Assembly (NCBI RefSeq): GCF_044797955.1 | Contig: NZ_CP085211.1 | Coordinates: 1,674,001-1,738,000, forward strand | Length of the DNA stretch: 64,000 bases | Source of the DNA: Idiomarina seosinensis_A | GTDB lineage: Bacteria; Pseudomonadota; Gammaproteobacteria; Enterobacterales; Alteromonadaceae | Direction of reading: 5' to 3' | Part shown: positions 44,132-53,365 of the stretch, piece by piece | Position numbering within the stretch: the first letter of the stretch is position 1 | How the letters are laid out: the number at the start of each line of letters is the position of its first letter | Notes under the pieces: model-generated | Databases searched by the model: none | Told to the model about the DNA's origin: nothing | Seen by the model: only the letters and a program-made list of their open reading frames with translations | Program-made: the position numbers and the translations under genes

Positions 44132-45751
44132 ATGCGGGACATTAATTCATTTGTCGAGGCTGGCGTCATTGGTCAGTTTCCGGGAGGAATTTATCCTCCG
44201 GAGCACAAACAGCCAGCCAATCAAGTTGCCCTGCGCCGCTTACCTCTGCCGGACGAACTGATATTGCCGCTGCGACAGCATATTGGCCCCTCCGGGCAGT
44301 GTCTGGTAAAAGCCGGTGATACAGTGTTAAAAGGCCAACAACTGACCGAAGCAGTACTTAGCCAGGGTTTACCTTTACATGCACCTACATCCGGTATCGT
44401 CAGCGCGGTAGAAGAACGGCCAACGGCCCATGCTTCCGGCCTGCCCGAGTTAGCTATTGTTATTACCCCGGATGGTGAAGAGCGCTGGCAAAAATTACCA
44501 CCGCTTGCCGATTATCGACAGTCTGATAAAGCAACCCTGCTGGAAAGAGTTCAGTCTGCCGGCATTGCGGGTCTCGGCGGGGCTGGTTTTCCGACCGCAC
44601 AAAAGCTGGCTCGACAAAAGCCGATCGAGTATTTAATCATTAATGGCGTGGAATGCGAGCCTTATATCTGTGCCGATGACCGCCTAATGCGCGAAAAAGC
44701 TGACGAAATTGTCAGCGGGATGCAGATTCTTCAGTTCATCAGTTCCGCACAACGGATTATTCTGGCTATCGAGGACAATAAACCGGAGGCCATCGAGGCT
44801 ATGAAGGCTGCGGTTCAGGGCATCGATGACATTATATTAAGGGTGGTACCGACAAAATACCCGTCGGGCGGCGAAAAGCAGTTAATCCAGATGCTGACAG
44901 GAGAACAGGTACCGCATCAGCAGTTGCCTCTTGATATGGGTTTGATCATGCAAAACACCGGCACCGCCTATGCCGTAAAGCGTGCCGTCATTGACGGCGA
45001 GCCCCTATTGGAACGAGTTGTCACCTTAACCGGTAAACAAATGCAAAAACCCGGTAATGTATGGGCTTTACTGGGTACTCCGGTCGAGCATCTGTTAACC
45101 GCAGGCGAATATCAGGCTACTGACCAGCCCCGCATTATTGCTGGTGGTCCGATGATGGGCTTTACCCTGCCCAGCCTAAAGGTTCCGGTCATTAAAACCA
45201 CCAACTGTATTTTGACCCCAAGTCAGCAAGAGCTGCCTGAAAGCGGACCCGAAATGGCCTGTATACGCTGCGGTGCCTGTGCAGATGTATGTCCTGCCAG
45301 TTTACAACCGCAGCAGTTACAATGGCTTGCAAAAGCAAAAAATTATGACGACCTCGAGCAGCAGGATCTGTTTGACTGTATTGAATGCGGCGCTTGTGCT
45401 TATGTCTGCCCCAGCGAAATTCCACTGGTGCATTATTACCGCAAAGCAAAAGCGGAAATTCGAAATATCGCCCGCGACAAGGCCAAAGCGGAGCTTGCCC
45501 GGCAACGGTTTGAGGATCGCCAGCAACGCCTTGAACGCGAAAAACAAGAACGTGAGGAACGCCACCGCAAAGCAGCCGAGGCCCGTAAAAAAGCCCAGCA
45601 GCAGCAGAGTAAAGCCAGTACTTCGTCAACAGGCTCCGATGACCAACCCGCACAGGATAAATCCAGTGCTGTAGCCGCCGCGATAGCCCGGGCCAAAGCC
45701 AAAAAAGCCGCACAACAGCAGCAGGCGGACAATGAGGACAACAAATCATGA
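44132..45751 (+). CDS. rsxC: Electron transport complex subunit RsxC
   Basis: 539 residues, a peripheral subunit that takes electrons from NADH. The FMN-binding-type region includes GLGGAGFPTAQKL and INGVECEPYICADDRLM. Two ferredoxin motifs follow, CIRCGACADVCPASL and CIECGACAYVCPSEI. The C-terminal 80 residues are a Lys/Ala/Gln-rich coiled tail, shorter than that of E. coli. It overlaps rsxD by 4 nt. Confidence 0.96.
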   Translation: MRDINSFVEAGVIGQFPGGIYPPEHKQPANQVALRRLPLPDELILPLRQHIGPSGQCLVKAGDTVLKGQQLTEAVLSQGLPLHAPTSGIVSAVEERPTAHASGLPELAIVITPDGEERWQKLPPLADYRQSDKATLLERVQSAGIAGLGGAGFPTAQKLARQKPIEYLIINGVECEPYICADDRLMREKADEIVSGMQILQFISSAQRIILAIEDNKPEAIEAMKAAVQGIDDIILRVVPTKYPSGGEKQLIQMLTGEQVPHQQLPLDMGLIMQNTGTAYAVKRAVIDGEPLLERVVTLTGKQMQKPGNVWALLGTPVEHLLTAGEYQATDQPRIIAGGPMMGFTLPSLKVPVIKTTNCILTPSQQELPESGPEMACIRCGACADVCPASLQPQQLQWLAKAKNYDDLEQQDLFDCIECGACAYVCPSEIPLVHYYRKAKAEIRNIARDKAKAELARQRFEDRQQRLEREKQEREERHRKAAEARKKAQQQQSKASTSSTGSDDQPAQDKSSAVAAAIARAKAKKAAQQQQADNEDNKS

Positions 45752-46815
45752 ATTTTCGCATCGCCGCGGCCCCTCATGGCCATAGCCAACGCCGTACCAG
45801 CGATATTATGCGCTGGGTTTGTTATGCGCTCATTCCGGGAGTATTGGTCCAGAGTTACTTTTTTGGTGCCGGTGTCTGGATTCAAATACTGTTAGCAGTA
45901 ATTACGGCGTATATTAGCGAAGGCCTCTGTATGCTGGCGCGCAACCGCGATGCTCGCTCGGCTTTGCGTGACAATACCGCACTGGTTACGGCCGTATTGC
46001 TGGCTATTTCGATCCCCGGCCTTGCGCCATGGTGGGTTATCGTAATCGGTACGGCTTTTTCAATTGTGGTGGTAAAACAGATTTATGGTGGCATGGGGCA
46101 AAATATTTTTAATCCGGCAATGGCCGGTTATGTGCTGTTGCTGATTTCGTTTCCGGTGCAAATGACAAACTGGTTGCCGCCGGCAACACTGACCGAGTAC
46201 GATTTAACCCTTTGGCAAACCCTGCATACCATTTTGTTTGAATACACCCCTGCCGGGTACAGCGTTGAGCAACTGCGTACTACAATAGACGGTGTAACTA
46301 TGGCAACGCCGCTGGATACGGTAAAAACGGCGTTAGCACAAAGTTATACTCTGACGGAAATCTATAACAGGCCTCAATTTTCAAGCCTTGCCGGCGTCGG
46401 CTGGCAGTGGGTCAACCTGGCCTTTTTGCTGGGGGGCTTCATACTGTTGTATAAGCAGGTGATCAGCTGGCATATTCCGGTAGCCGTTTTAGCCGGTCTG
46501 CTGATACCTGCCTTTATTGCTCACCTGTTTGCCCCTTCGGTGATGCCGGGACCCATTTTTCACGGGTTAAGCGGAGCAACGATGCTGGGCGCGTTTTTTA
46601 TTGCTACGGATCCTGTTTCAGCTGCAACCTCAAACAAAGGCCGGCTGGTATTCGGTTTGATGATCGGTTTCCTAATCTGGACAATTCGCAGCTGGGGTGG
46701 ATACCCTGACGGCGTTGCCTTTGCCATTTTACTGGCCAATTTAAGTGTACCCCTAATCGACCGTTATACCCGACCAATTGTTTACGGGCACCAACAGAGG
46801 GCTTCTGATGACTAA
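45748..46815 (+). CDS. rsxD: Electron transport complex subunit RsxD
   Basis: 355-residue membrane subunit, related to NqrB, with covalent FMN bound to a Thr. The FMN motif is probably SGATMLGAFFIATDPVSAAT near residue 276, and KQIYGGMGQNIFNPAMAGY is conserved. It overlaps rsxG by 8 nt. Confidence 0.96.
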   Translation: MNFRIAAAPHGHSQRRTSDIMRWVCYALIPGVLVQSYFFGAGVWIQILLAVITAYISEGLCMLARNRDARSALRDNTALVTAVLLAISIPGLAPWWVIVIGTAFSIVVVKQIYGGMGQNIFNPAMAGYVLLLISFPVQMTNWLPPATLTEYDLTLWQTLHTILFEYTPAGYSVEQLRTTIDGVTMATPLDTVKTALAQSYTLTEIYNRPQFSSLAGVGWQWVNLAFLLGGFILLYKQVISWHIPVAVLAGLLIPAFIAHLFAPSVMPGPIFHGLSGATMLGAFFIATDPVSAATSNKGRLVFGLMIGFLIWTIRSWGGYPDGVAFAILLANLSVPLIDRYTRPIVYGHQQRASDD

Positions 46816-47452
46816 AAAAAGCATGCAGCGTAATGGCTTTCTGTTGGCCGCTTTCGCAATAGTGGCGACCTTTTTGGTATTAGCAGTAGAAGCGTTAACC
46901 GCTGATCGGATTAAGTCACAGCAGCGAGCACAAACGCTCCGTAGCCTCAATGAAATTATCCCTGCCGATCGACACGACAATGATCTATATCAGTCTTGCG
47001 GTTTAGTTCGTAATCCGGCGCTCGGCAGCGAGCAACCAATGCCGGTGTACCGTGCATTCGATGATCAGAAACCGACCGCGCTGGCTGCCGAAATTATCGC
47101 TCCGAATGGTTACTCCGGACCTATTCGGTTACTATTAGCTATCCGGCCTGACGGAGAAATACTCGGGGTCAGAACGTTGCAGCATCAAGAAACGCCCGGT
47201 CTGGGAGACAAAATTGAGTTACAAAAAAGTGACTGGATCTTATCCTTTGCTGGCAAGCAGGTTCGCTCGGCTGACGATGAGCGCTGGACAGTACAGCGCG
47301 ATGGCGGCATGTTTGACCAGTTCACCGGGGCAACCATTACCCCACGGGCAGTGGTACAGGCTGTAAAAACAGCCGCCCTTTATTTAGAAGAAAACAGTAC
47401 AACTCTGTTTAACAGTGATCTGGCAAATTGTCAGGAGGCATCTAATGAATGA
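46808..47452 (+). CDS. rsxG: Electron transport complex subunit RsxG
   Basis: 214 residues. One N-terminal membrane helix (about residues 10-30) precedes a periplasmic FMN-binding domain. The FMN-accepting Thr is in FTGATITPRAVVQAV. The start ATG at 46808 follows AGAGGG and overlaps rsxD; longer frames upstream are inside rsxD. Confidence 0.95.
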   Translation: MTKKSMQRNGFLLAAFAIVATFLVLAVEALTADRIKSQQRAQTLRSLNEIIPADRHDNDLYQSCGLVRNPALGSEQPMPVYRAFDDQKPTALAAEIIAPNGYSGPIRLLLAIRPDGEILGVRTLQHQETPGLGDKIELQKSDWILSFAGKQVRSADDERWTVQRDGGMFDQFTGATITPRAVVQAVKTAALYLEENSTTLFNSDLANCQEASNE

Positions 47453-48137
47453 GTATAAACAACTCACCCAGCAAGGCCTTTGGCATAATAATCCGGCGTT
47501 GGTTCAGCTTTTGGGCTTGTGCCCCCTGCTGGCAGTTACTGCTTCGGTGACCAATGCTATGGGGCTGGGGCTTGCTACACTTTTTGTACTGATCGGTTCT
47601 AATGTCACCGTCTCACTGGTCCGACAGTGGGTACCACAAGAGATTCGCATTCCCGTTTTTGTTATGGTCATCGCCACGTTTGTGACCATAGTTCAGCTAC
47701 TGATGAACGCTTATGTTTTTCAACTTTATCAATCATTAGGGATTTTCATACCGTTAATTGTTACCAATTGCGCCATTATCGGTCGGGCCGAAGCATATGC
47801 CTCCAAAAATCCCTGGCAGAGATCGGCATTTGACGGTTTCGTGATGGGTCTTGGCTTCGCTTTGGTCTTAATTATACTAGGTGCCCTGCGCGAAATTGTT
47901 GGTAATGGCACCTTATTCGATGGTGCCGAGCTATTGCTGGGTGACTGGGCAGCCAACCTTCGAATAGAATTATTTCAGGTCGACTATCCCCTGTTGTTGG
48001 CGGTGTTACCGCCCGGAGCCTTTATTGGTATGGGCTTTATTATTGCATTAAAAAACTTTATCGATGCGCGTCTGGAAGCCAGGGCCGAAAGAGCGCAAAA
48101 AACCGTAACCCGCGCCCGCGTTACCGCTCAGTCTTAA
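47445..48137 (+). CDS. rsxE: Electron transport complex subunit RsxE
   Basis: 230-residue membrane subunit with six helices, homologous to RsxA/NqrD. The N-terminus is QGLWHNNPALVQLLGLCPLLAVT, and TNCAIIGRAEAYASKNP is conserved. The start ATG at 47445 is 5 nt after AGGAGGC and overlaps rsxG by 8 nt. nth follows, a conserved neighbour in gammaproteobacteria. Confidence 0.96.
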   Translation: MNEYKQLTQQGLWHNNPALVQLLGLCPLLAVTASVTNAMGLGLATLFVLIGSNVTVSLVRQWVPQEIRIPVFVMVIATFVTIVQLLMNAYVFQLYQSLGIFIPLIVTNCAIIGRAEAYASKNPWQRSAFDGFVMGLGFALVLIILGALREIVGNGTLFDGAELLLGDWAANLRIELFQVDYPLLLAVLPPGAFIGMGFIIALKNFIDARLEARAERAQKTVTRARVTAQS

Positions 48138-48147
48138 TGGCAAAACA

Positions 48148-48783
48148 ATGAACAAACAAAAACGTTATGAAATCTTATCGCGGTTAAGGGACAATAATCC
48201 CAACCCAACAACCGAGCTTGAATTCGACACACCATTTCAGCTACTGATAGCCGTGCTTCTCTCGGCTCAGGCAACTGACGTCGGTGTCAATAAAGCCACC
48301 CGTAAGCTTTTCGCCGCCGCTCCGGACGCCCAATCAATGCTGGCATTGGGTGTTGAGGGTATTAAGGACTACATCAAAACCATCGGTTTGTTTAATTCAA
48401 AAGCCGAGAATGCTTATAAAACCTGCAAGATTTTAGTTAACCAATACGATGCTGAAGTGCCTGCTGACAGAGAGGCGTTAGAGGCGTTACCCGGAGTTGG
48501 CCGTAAAACCGCTAATGTAGTTCTCAATACAGCTTTTGGCTGGCCAACCATAGCCGTTGACACCCATATTTTCAGAGTATCCAATCGTACCCGCCTGGCG
48601 CCGGGTAAAAACGTTAAAGAGGTTGAAGAAAAGCTCATTAAAGTAGTGCCGAAAGAGTTTAAAGTCGACGTTCACCACTGGTTAATTCTGCACGGCCGCT
48701 ATACCTGTGTGGCGCGTAAGCCACGCTGTGGTTCATGTATTATCGAAGATCTTTGCGAGTATAAAGATAAAACCTGCGATTAA
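48148..48783 (+). CDS. nth: Endonuclease III
   Basis: 211 residues, base-excision DNA glycosylase/AP lyase for oxidised pyrimidines. The helix-hairpin-helix is LEALPGVGRKTANVVLN with the catalytic Lys, and the catalytic Asp is in VDTHIFRVSNR. The four-Cys iron-sulfur motif is at the C-terminus (CVARKPRCGSCIIEDLC). It lies 10 nt after rsxE. It converges with motY, overlapping by 4 nt. Confidence 0.97.
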   Translation: MNKQKRYEILSRLRDNNPNPTTELEFDTPFQLLIAVLLSAQATDVGVNKATRKLFAAAPDAQSMLALGVEGIKDYIKTIGLFNSKAENAYKTCKILVNQYDAEVPADREALEALPGVGRKTANVVLNTAFGWPTIAVDTHIFRVSNRTRLAPGKNVKEVEEKLIKVVPKEFKVDVHHWLILHGRYTCVARKPRCGSCIIEDLCEYKDKTCD

Positions 48784-49697
48784 AGCTGAAAACCTTCTTG
48801 CTTTGACAGCTGTACCACCACGCGCCGGTTTTTTGCCCGGCTCAGTTCGCTTGAATTGCCCGCTACCGGTCGGTCTTCACCATGACCAACCGTGTCTATG
48901 CGCTGTTCATCAATTCCCCGTTCGACAAAAAACTGTTTAATTTCCTCAGCACGTTTTTCCGACAGTTCCTGGTTAGGGCCCCGGGCGCCAAGCGAGTCAG
49001 TGTAAGCATCGACTAAGACCAGGTCGAGTTCGCCGTCAGCGGCCAGATACTGGCTTATTTGCTCCAGCTTCTGCCTGGACGCGTACGTTAGCTTTTCACT
49101 GTTGTCTTTATGGTTTAAGACAGTATACGCGATGTCGTCAAAGCTAAAAGGCAACAGGCCGTTGACACAATCTTTAAAAGCATCATACGCAGTCCGGAAG
49201 TTAACCGCCGACAACGCCACCGCTACGGTATCTTTCCCTTGATACCAGTCTTGGTAATAAAAGGTTGGAAAGCGGCCTTTCTCCAGCTCAGCCAGAACCG
49301 TCCATGCCATGTTTTTTTGCAGTTCGCCGTCAAATTGCTTGTACAGCGACATTTCACCTAACTCATAAGTTGAAGCCCCGGGCTGCCAGCGCGGCGCAAC
49401 AGAATCGATTTTAGCTACCCCATAATTATCCGGTAGCTGATGCATCTCCATCTGCATACGCAAATTCAGATTTTTACTGGCCTTACTATTGAATTCAACT
49501 TTGCCATAACGGGGGATGCGATGCTCAAGACCACAGGCAAGGGGGGAGTCTTGCTCTATGTACCAGATGGAATTATCCAGATTCGCACTGTAGTGGCGCA
49601 CAGAGTTCGCCGACACACTCAGAGTGACAGCTGCACTGCTGGTCAATAGCATAAGCGAGAATAATCGCGACGTTAACAGCGATTGGGTAAACGGCAT
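48780..49697 (-). CDS. motY: Sodium-type flagellar stator protein MotY
   Basis: 305 residues. A signal peptide (about residues 1-30, ending SANS) is followed by an N-terminal domain with the MotY pattern (WYIEQDSPLACGLEHRIPRYGKVEF). An OmpA-like peptidoglycan-binding domain occupies about residues 190-300 (VDAYTDSLGARGPNQELSEKRAEEIKQFF, RRVVV). In Vibrio, MotY forms the T ring that supports PomAB, so a polar Na+-driven flagellum is likely; no other flagellar genes are in the window. Divergent from rnt, an arrangement also known in Vibrio. Confidence 0.88.
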   Translation of the reverse strand: MPFTQSLLTSRLFSLMLLTSSAAVTLSVSANSVRHYSANLDNSIWYIEQDSPLACGLEHRIPRYGKVEFNSKASKNLNLRMQMEMHQLPDNYGVAKIDSVAPRWQPGASTYELGEMSLYKQFDGELQKNMAWTVLAELEKGRFPTFYYQDWYQGKDTVAVALSAVNFRTAYDAFKDCVNGLLPFSFDDIAYTVLNHKDNSEKLTYASRQKLEQISQYLAADGELDLVLVDAYTDSLGARGPNQELSEKRAEEIKQFFVERGIDEQRIDTVGHGEDRPVAGNSSELSRAKNRRVVVQLSKQEGFQL

Positions 49698-49862
49698 AAT
49701 TTCCCCTGCACAGTTCGAAGGTCTGGTTTAAGCTTTTTAACTCTTGGTTAACTAGACTATCGGCCTGAAATCAAAATGCTTTAATGCCAATAGGCGACAA
49801 CTCCCGGTAGTTTTTGGCATACTGTAGCTGCTAATGCGATAACCTTACAACCAGGAGTGTTA

Positions 49863-50492
49863 ATGGTGGACTCAAGCGAGTCAATGATGAAGCAACGTTT
49901 TCGCGGCTATATGCCAGTGGTTATTGATGTGGAAACAGGGGGCTTTAATGCCCGCGAGGATGCGTTATTAGAAATTGCCGCGGTATTAGTGGACTTCGAC
50001 GAAACAGGCTTACTTAAACCCACGCAAACGTTACATTATCACGTTGAACCTTTTGCCGGCGCGAATATCGAGCAGGCAGCCATTGATTTTAATGGCATTG
50101 TCCCTGATTCGCCCTTGCGCGGCGCTGTTAGCGAGGCGCTGGCGTTAAAAGAGATGTTTAAGCCCATCCGCAAAGCACAAAAAGAAGCCGGCTGCCAGCG
50201 CTGCGTTTTAGTCGGGCATAATGCTAATTTTGACCACAGTTTCATGATGGCGGCCGCTGAGCGGGCGCGTATAAAACGCAACCCGTTTCATCCATTTGTC
50301 AGTTTTGACACTACCTCTCTGGCCGCTTTGACCCTTGGCCAGACAGTACTGGTGAAGGCTTGCGAAGCCGCAGGTATAGCTTTTGATAAAAAACAGGCTC
50401 ACTCAGCAATTTACGATACAGAACGCACCGCAGAACTTTTTTGCTGGATGGTCAACGAATGGAAGACTTTAGGTGGCTGGCCGCGCAGCTAA
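49863..50492 (+). CDS. rnt: Ribonuclease T
   Basis: DEDDh 3'-5' exoribonuclease for tRNA and small RNA maturation, 209 residues. The exonuclease motifs are VVIDVETGGFNA, HNANFDHSFM and HSAIYDTERTA, as in E. coli RNase T. The ATG at 49863 is used; a GTG six nt earlier is also in frame. AGGAG lies 5 nt before this ATG. Followed by a strong terminator. Confidence 0.96.
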   Translation: MVDSSESMMKQRFRGYMPVVIDVETGGFNAREDALLEIAAVLVDFDETGLLKPTQTLHYHVEPFAGANIEQAAIDFNGIVPDSPLRGAVSEALALKEMFKPIRKAQKEAGCQRCVLVGHNANFDHSFMMAAAERARIKRNPFHPFVSFDTTSLAALTLGQTVLVKACEAAGIAFDKKQAHSAIYDTERTAELFCWMVNEWKTLGGWPRS

Positions 50493-50522
50493 CTCGCAGC
50501 TAACTAAGTAAGCAGAATAAAA

Positions 50523-50547
50523 AAAACCGCCCCTGGAGGGCGGTTTT
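50523..50547. terminator. Bidirectional terminator between rnt and the peroxiredoxin gene
   Basis: Ten-base-pair stem AAAACCGCCC with GGGCGGTTTT and a CTGGA loop, with A-rich and T-rich flanks. It serves both the plus-strand rnt and the minus-strand peroxiredoxin gene. Confidence 0.9.
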
Positions 50548-50561
50548 CAACTGCTTAATAT

Positions 50562-51167
50562 TTACAGTTTATCGGCGTTCTTAGATAAGTAAGCCGCAAC
50601 GCCTTCAGGATTATCCTTCATGCCTTCCTGACCTTCTTCCCAGCCGGCCGGGCATACTTCACCGTGCTTCTGGTGGAAGTTCAGGGCATCAACCATGCGC
50701 AGCATTTCGTCAACGTTACGGCCTAATGGCAAGTCATTAACAACCTGGTGACGGACAACGCGATCTTCGTCAATTAAGAACGAACCACGGAACGCAACAC
50801 CAGCTTCCGGATGCTCAACATCGTAAGATTTACAGATGCTGTGACGAACGTCAGCAACCAGTGGGTATTTAACCTGACCAATACCACCGTCATCAGTAGA
50901 GGTATTACGCCATGCGTTGTGGCTGAACTGTGAATCAATTGAAACACCGATCACTTCAACACCGCGCTTTTTGAACTCATCCAGACGCTTGTCAAATGCA
51001 ATCAGTTCTGAAGGACAAACAAAAGTGAAGTCCAGAGGGTAAAAGAAAATAACCGCTTTCTTGCCTTTGATTTGCTCAGAAAGCTTAAAGTCTTCAACGA
51101 TTTCACCGTTTCCCAGTACTGCTGCCGCAGTAAAATCAGGTGCCTTACGACCTACAAGTACAGCCAT
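50562..51167 (-). CDS. Typical 2-Cys peroxiredoxin
   Basis: 201 residues. The peroxidatic Cys is in FTFVCPSE near residue 51, and the resolving Cys is in EVCPAGW near residue 171. The GGIG motif near residue 94 is present, but the C-terminal YF motif linked to over-oxidation sensitivity is absent. It is an AhpC/Tsa-like peroxide reductase, probably thioredoxin-dependent since no AhpF gene is nearby. GGAGAG precedes the start. Confidence 0.95.
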   Translation of the reverse strand: MAVLVGRKAPDFTAAAVLGNGEIVEDFKLSEQIKGKKAVIFFYPLDFTFVCPSELIAFDKRLDEFKKRGVEVIGVSIDSQFSHNAWRNTSTDDGGIGQVKYPLVADVRHSICKSYDVEHPEAGVAFRGSFLIDEDRVVRHQVVNDLPLGRNVDEMLRMVDALNFHQKHGEVCPAGWEEGQEGMKDNPEGVAAYLSKNADKL

Positions 51168-51294
51168 TGATTCTCTCCATTTGTTGAAATAAAAATTGCT
51201 TCAGCAAAGCGCGTTAACGCAAACCATAATGCAGACCATCGTTAAGTGCGAACCCAACGAGTTATTTTCAAGGGCTGCATGCTAAGAGTTTGTG

Positions 51295-51636
51295 CTACGA
51301 CTCTTCACTTGGTTCCGGATGACGATCTGCTACTTCAGTGACTAACTGCTGCAGTTCACCTGTCTGGAACATCTCTACAATAATATCACAGCCACCGACT
51401 AACTCTCCCTCGACCCACAATTGCGGGAACGTCGGCCAGTCAGCGTACTGAGGTAATTCTGCACGAATGTCAGGGTTTTGCAAGATATCCACATACGCAA
51501 ATGCTTGTCCGCATCCCATTAATGCCTGCGAAGCCTGCGATGAAAAACCACAGCTTGGTAATTTAGGGGACCCCTTCATGTAAAGAAGAATGGGATTTTC
51601 AGAGATTTGTTGCTTAATTTTATCGACAGTTTCCAT
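51295..51636 (-). CDS. grxD: Monothiol glutaredoxin
   Basis: 113 residues with the CGFS active site (KLPSCGFSSQ) and the glutathione-binding DWPTFPQLWV and GGCDII motifs. It belongs to the Grx4 group involved in iron-sulfur cluster delivery. It lies 127 nt upstream of the peroxiredoxin gene on the same strand. Confidence 0.96.
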   Translation of the reverse strand: METVDKIKQQISENPILLYMKGSPKLPSCGFSSQASQALMGCGQAFAYVDILQNPDIRAELPQYADWPTFPQLWVEGELVGGCDIIVEMFQTGELQQLVTEVADRHPEPSEES

Positions 51637-51762
51637 GGGACCTCTGTTTGACCGTTAGAGTAACTAACCTAGGGCTAATGGTTGATTAAAATACTCAAGT
51701 ATTATAACAAACTCAACCCCGAATTTCTTGATAAAAAATCCATCACCAAAAAAATAAAGCAC

Positions 51763-51791
51763 TTGAAAACAGAACCAGTCGGACCTATATA
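51763..51791 (+). promoter_or_regulatory. Predicted sodB promoter
   Basis: TTGAAA (51763-51768) and TATATA (51786-51791) with a 17-nt spacer. It lies 77 nt upstream of the sodB start, leaving a 5' leader of roughly 70 nt. Confidence 0.7.
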
Positions 51792-51867
51792 TCGTAGTTA
51801 GCGTATAACTTGTACAAACACTTTGTGCGAGTGGTCTTTGCATAAGAAAAACTACGGAGAGAATATT

Positions 51868-52449
51868 ATGGCGTTTGAACTACCTGCTCTGCCTTATGAA
51901 AAAAATGCTTTGGAACCGCACATTTCAGCGGAAACACTGGAATACCATTACGGCAAACACCACGCAACTTATGTCAGCAAATTAAATGATGCAGTCAAGG
52001 GTACTGACCTGGAAAGCAAAAGCCTGGAAGACATCATCAAATCGCAAACCGGCGGCTTATTTAACAACGCTGCTCAGGTATGGAACCATACCTTTTACTG
52101 GCACTGCTTAAACCCAAACGGCGGCGGTGCACCAAACGGCCCGATTGCTGATGCAATTAATGTCAAATGGGGCTCGTTTGAGAAGTTTCAGGAAGAATTC
52201 AATGCCAGTGCTGCCGGCAACTTCGGTTCAGGCTGGACTTGGTTGGTTAAAAAGCCGGATGGCTCAGTCGATATTTTAAATACCGATGATGCAGACACCC
52301 CTGTCGCACACGACGATGTCGAGCCTTTACTGACCGTCGATGTTTGGGAACATGCTTACTACATTGACTACCGCAACTCTCGCCCAAATTATCTGGAAGC
52401 GTTCTGGAAGCTGATCGATTGGGACTTTGTTAACAAAAACTTTGCCTAA
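51868..52449 (+). CDS. sodB: Iron superoxide dismutase
   Basis: 193 residues, the same length as E. coli SodB. N-terminus FELPALPYEKNALEPHIS. The metal ligands are His in ETLEYHYGKHHATYV, His in NHTFYWHCL, and Asp and His in DVWEHAYYIDY. GAAGNFGSGW (here AAGNFGSGWTWLV) is typical of FeSOD. Start ATG at 51868 after GGAGAG; a longer frame begins upstream in the leader. Confidence 0.97.
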   Translation: MAFELPALPYEKNALEPHISAETLEYHYGKHHATYVSKLNDAVKGTDLESKSLEDIIKSQTGGLFNNAAQVWNHTFYWHCLNPNGGGAPNGPIADAINVKWGSFEKFQEEFNASAAGNFGSGWTWLVKKPDGSVDILNTDDADTPVAHDDVEPLLTVDVWEHAYYIDYRNSRPNYLEAFWKLIDWDFVNKNFA

Positions 52450-52473
52450 CACTTAACGTTGCTGAGTTAGATA

Positions 52474-52500
52474 AAAAACCGGGCTGTTCGCCCGGTTTTT
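52474..52500. terminator. Terminator between sodB and fadR
   Basis: Stem AAAACCGGGC with GCCCGGTTTT and a TGTTC loop, with A and T runs at both sides. It can act on both converging transcripts. Confidence 0.92.
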
Positions 52501-52505
52501 GCTTT

Positions 52506-53216
52506 TTAATCTACCAGATCTCCAGGCATATCGCCGCGCAGGCTATGCCAGATTTTAGCCGACTCATACCCGTATCGGCGGACTAAATTCACTGATTCAT
52601 TGTAATCGCCACGGCTTGCAACCTCGGCCAGATTCGCATAATAATCACGCGCCAGCTGTCTTGCTTCTGCTGAGGAAAAGTAATACTGGCCAATCCGTGA
52701 GTAAAGACCTTTAAAGCCATTCAGAATCAGCACATAAATTGGATTTTCTGCAGCCATCGCCATGTCATGGTTTAATTGGTAGTCAAATTCGGCAAATTCT
52801 TGCTCGTCATCGTTAAGCTCCGCAGCCTGTTGCAATAACTGCAGTGCTCTGTCCGGATTGTGCCGTATTGCAGCACGAATATAGATGGCACTGATATTGG
52901 TCCGCGCAGATAACAGCTGATCCAACAGCTCGGGCATGCCGTCTTCATCAAGACGCGCTAATGTTTCCAGTATATTAAGACCCGAAGTTTCCCAAAAGTT
53001 ATTCACTTTGGTTGGTTTGCCGTGTTGTATGGTTAACCAACCATCGCGTGCTAACCGTTGCAACACTTCACGCAGGGTTGTCCGGGTAACGCCAATGAGT
53101 TCCGACAGCTCTCGTTCTGCCGGTAATATCGTGCCGGGGGCGAAATGGCCATTCCAAATGGATTTCACAATGTATTCCTCGGCAAAGCCGGCGGGGCTTT
53201 TCGCTTTTATAATCAT
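52506..53216 (-). CDS. fadR: Fatty acid metabolism regulator FadR
   Basis: 236-residue GntR-type regulator. The N-terminal winged helix is nearly identical to that of E. coli FadR (LPAERELSELIGVTRTTLREVLQRLARDGWLTIQHGKPTKVNNFWETSGLNIL). The C-terminal acyl-CoA-binding FadR domain follows. It represses fatty acid degradation and activates unsaturated fatty acid synthesis in relatives. Divergent from dsbB, with a FadR-like site between the two genes. Confidence 0.97.
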   Translation of the reverse strand: MIIKAKSPAGFAEEYIVKSIWNGHFAPGTILPAERELSELIGVTRTTLREVLQRLARDGWLTIQHGKPTKVNNFWETSGLNILETLARLDEDGMPELLDQLLSARTNISAIYIRAAIRHNPDRALQLLQQAAELNDDEQEFAEFDYQLNHDMAMAAENPIYVLILNGFKGLYSRIGQYYFSSAEARQLARDYYANLAEVASRGDYNESVNLVRRYGYESAKIWHSLRGDMPGDLVD

Positions 53217-53264
53217 TCTGATGCCTGTCGATTGAACAATAGACGAATTCTACCAGCCTTCTAT

Positions 53265-53277
53265 CAGGTCGGACAAG
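53265..53277. promoter_or_regulatory. Candidate FadR operator between fadR and dsbB
   Basis: CAGGTCGGACAAG matches the core of the FadR site CTGGTCNGACCAG at 11 of 13 positions. It lies 49 nt from the fadR start codon, in line with autoregulation. Assigned by pattern only. Confidence 0.5.
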
Positions 53278-53365
53278 CTGCGCTGCTACCTTTATATCGA
53301 CAACATGGCGGCATTTCGATAAAGTTTAGCGGTTATTTCGCCAAACTTTACTTCTAGGACTCAAA

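Noticed and set aside
45192..45761. 189-codon minus-strand frame opposite rsxC
   Set aside because: It is antisense to a confidently identified gene with conserved iron-sulfur motifs; composition looks like a shadow frame.
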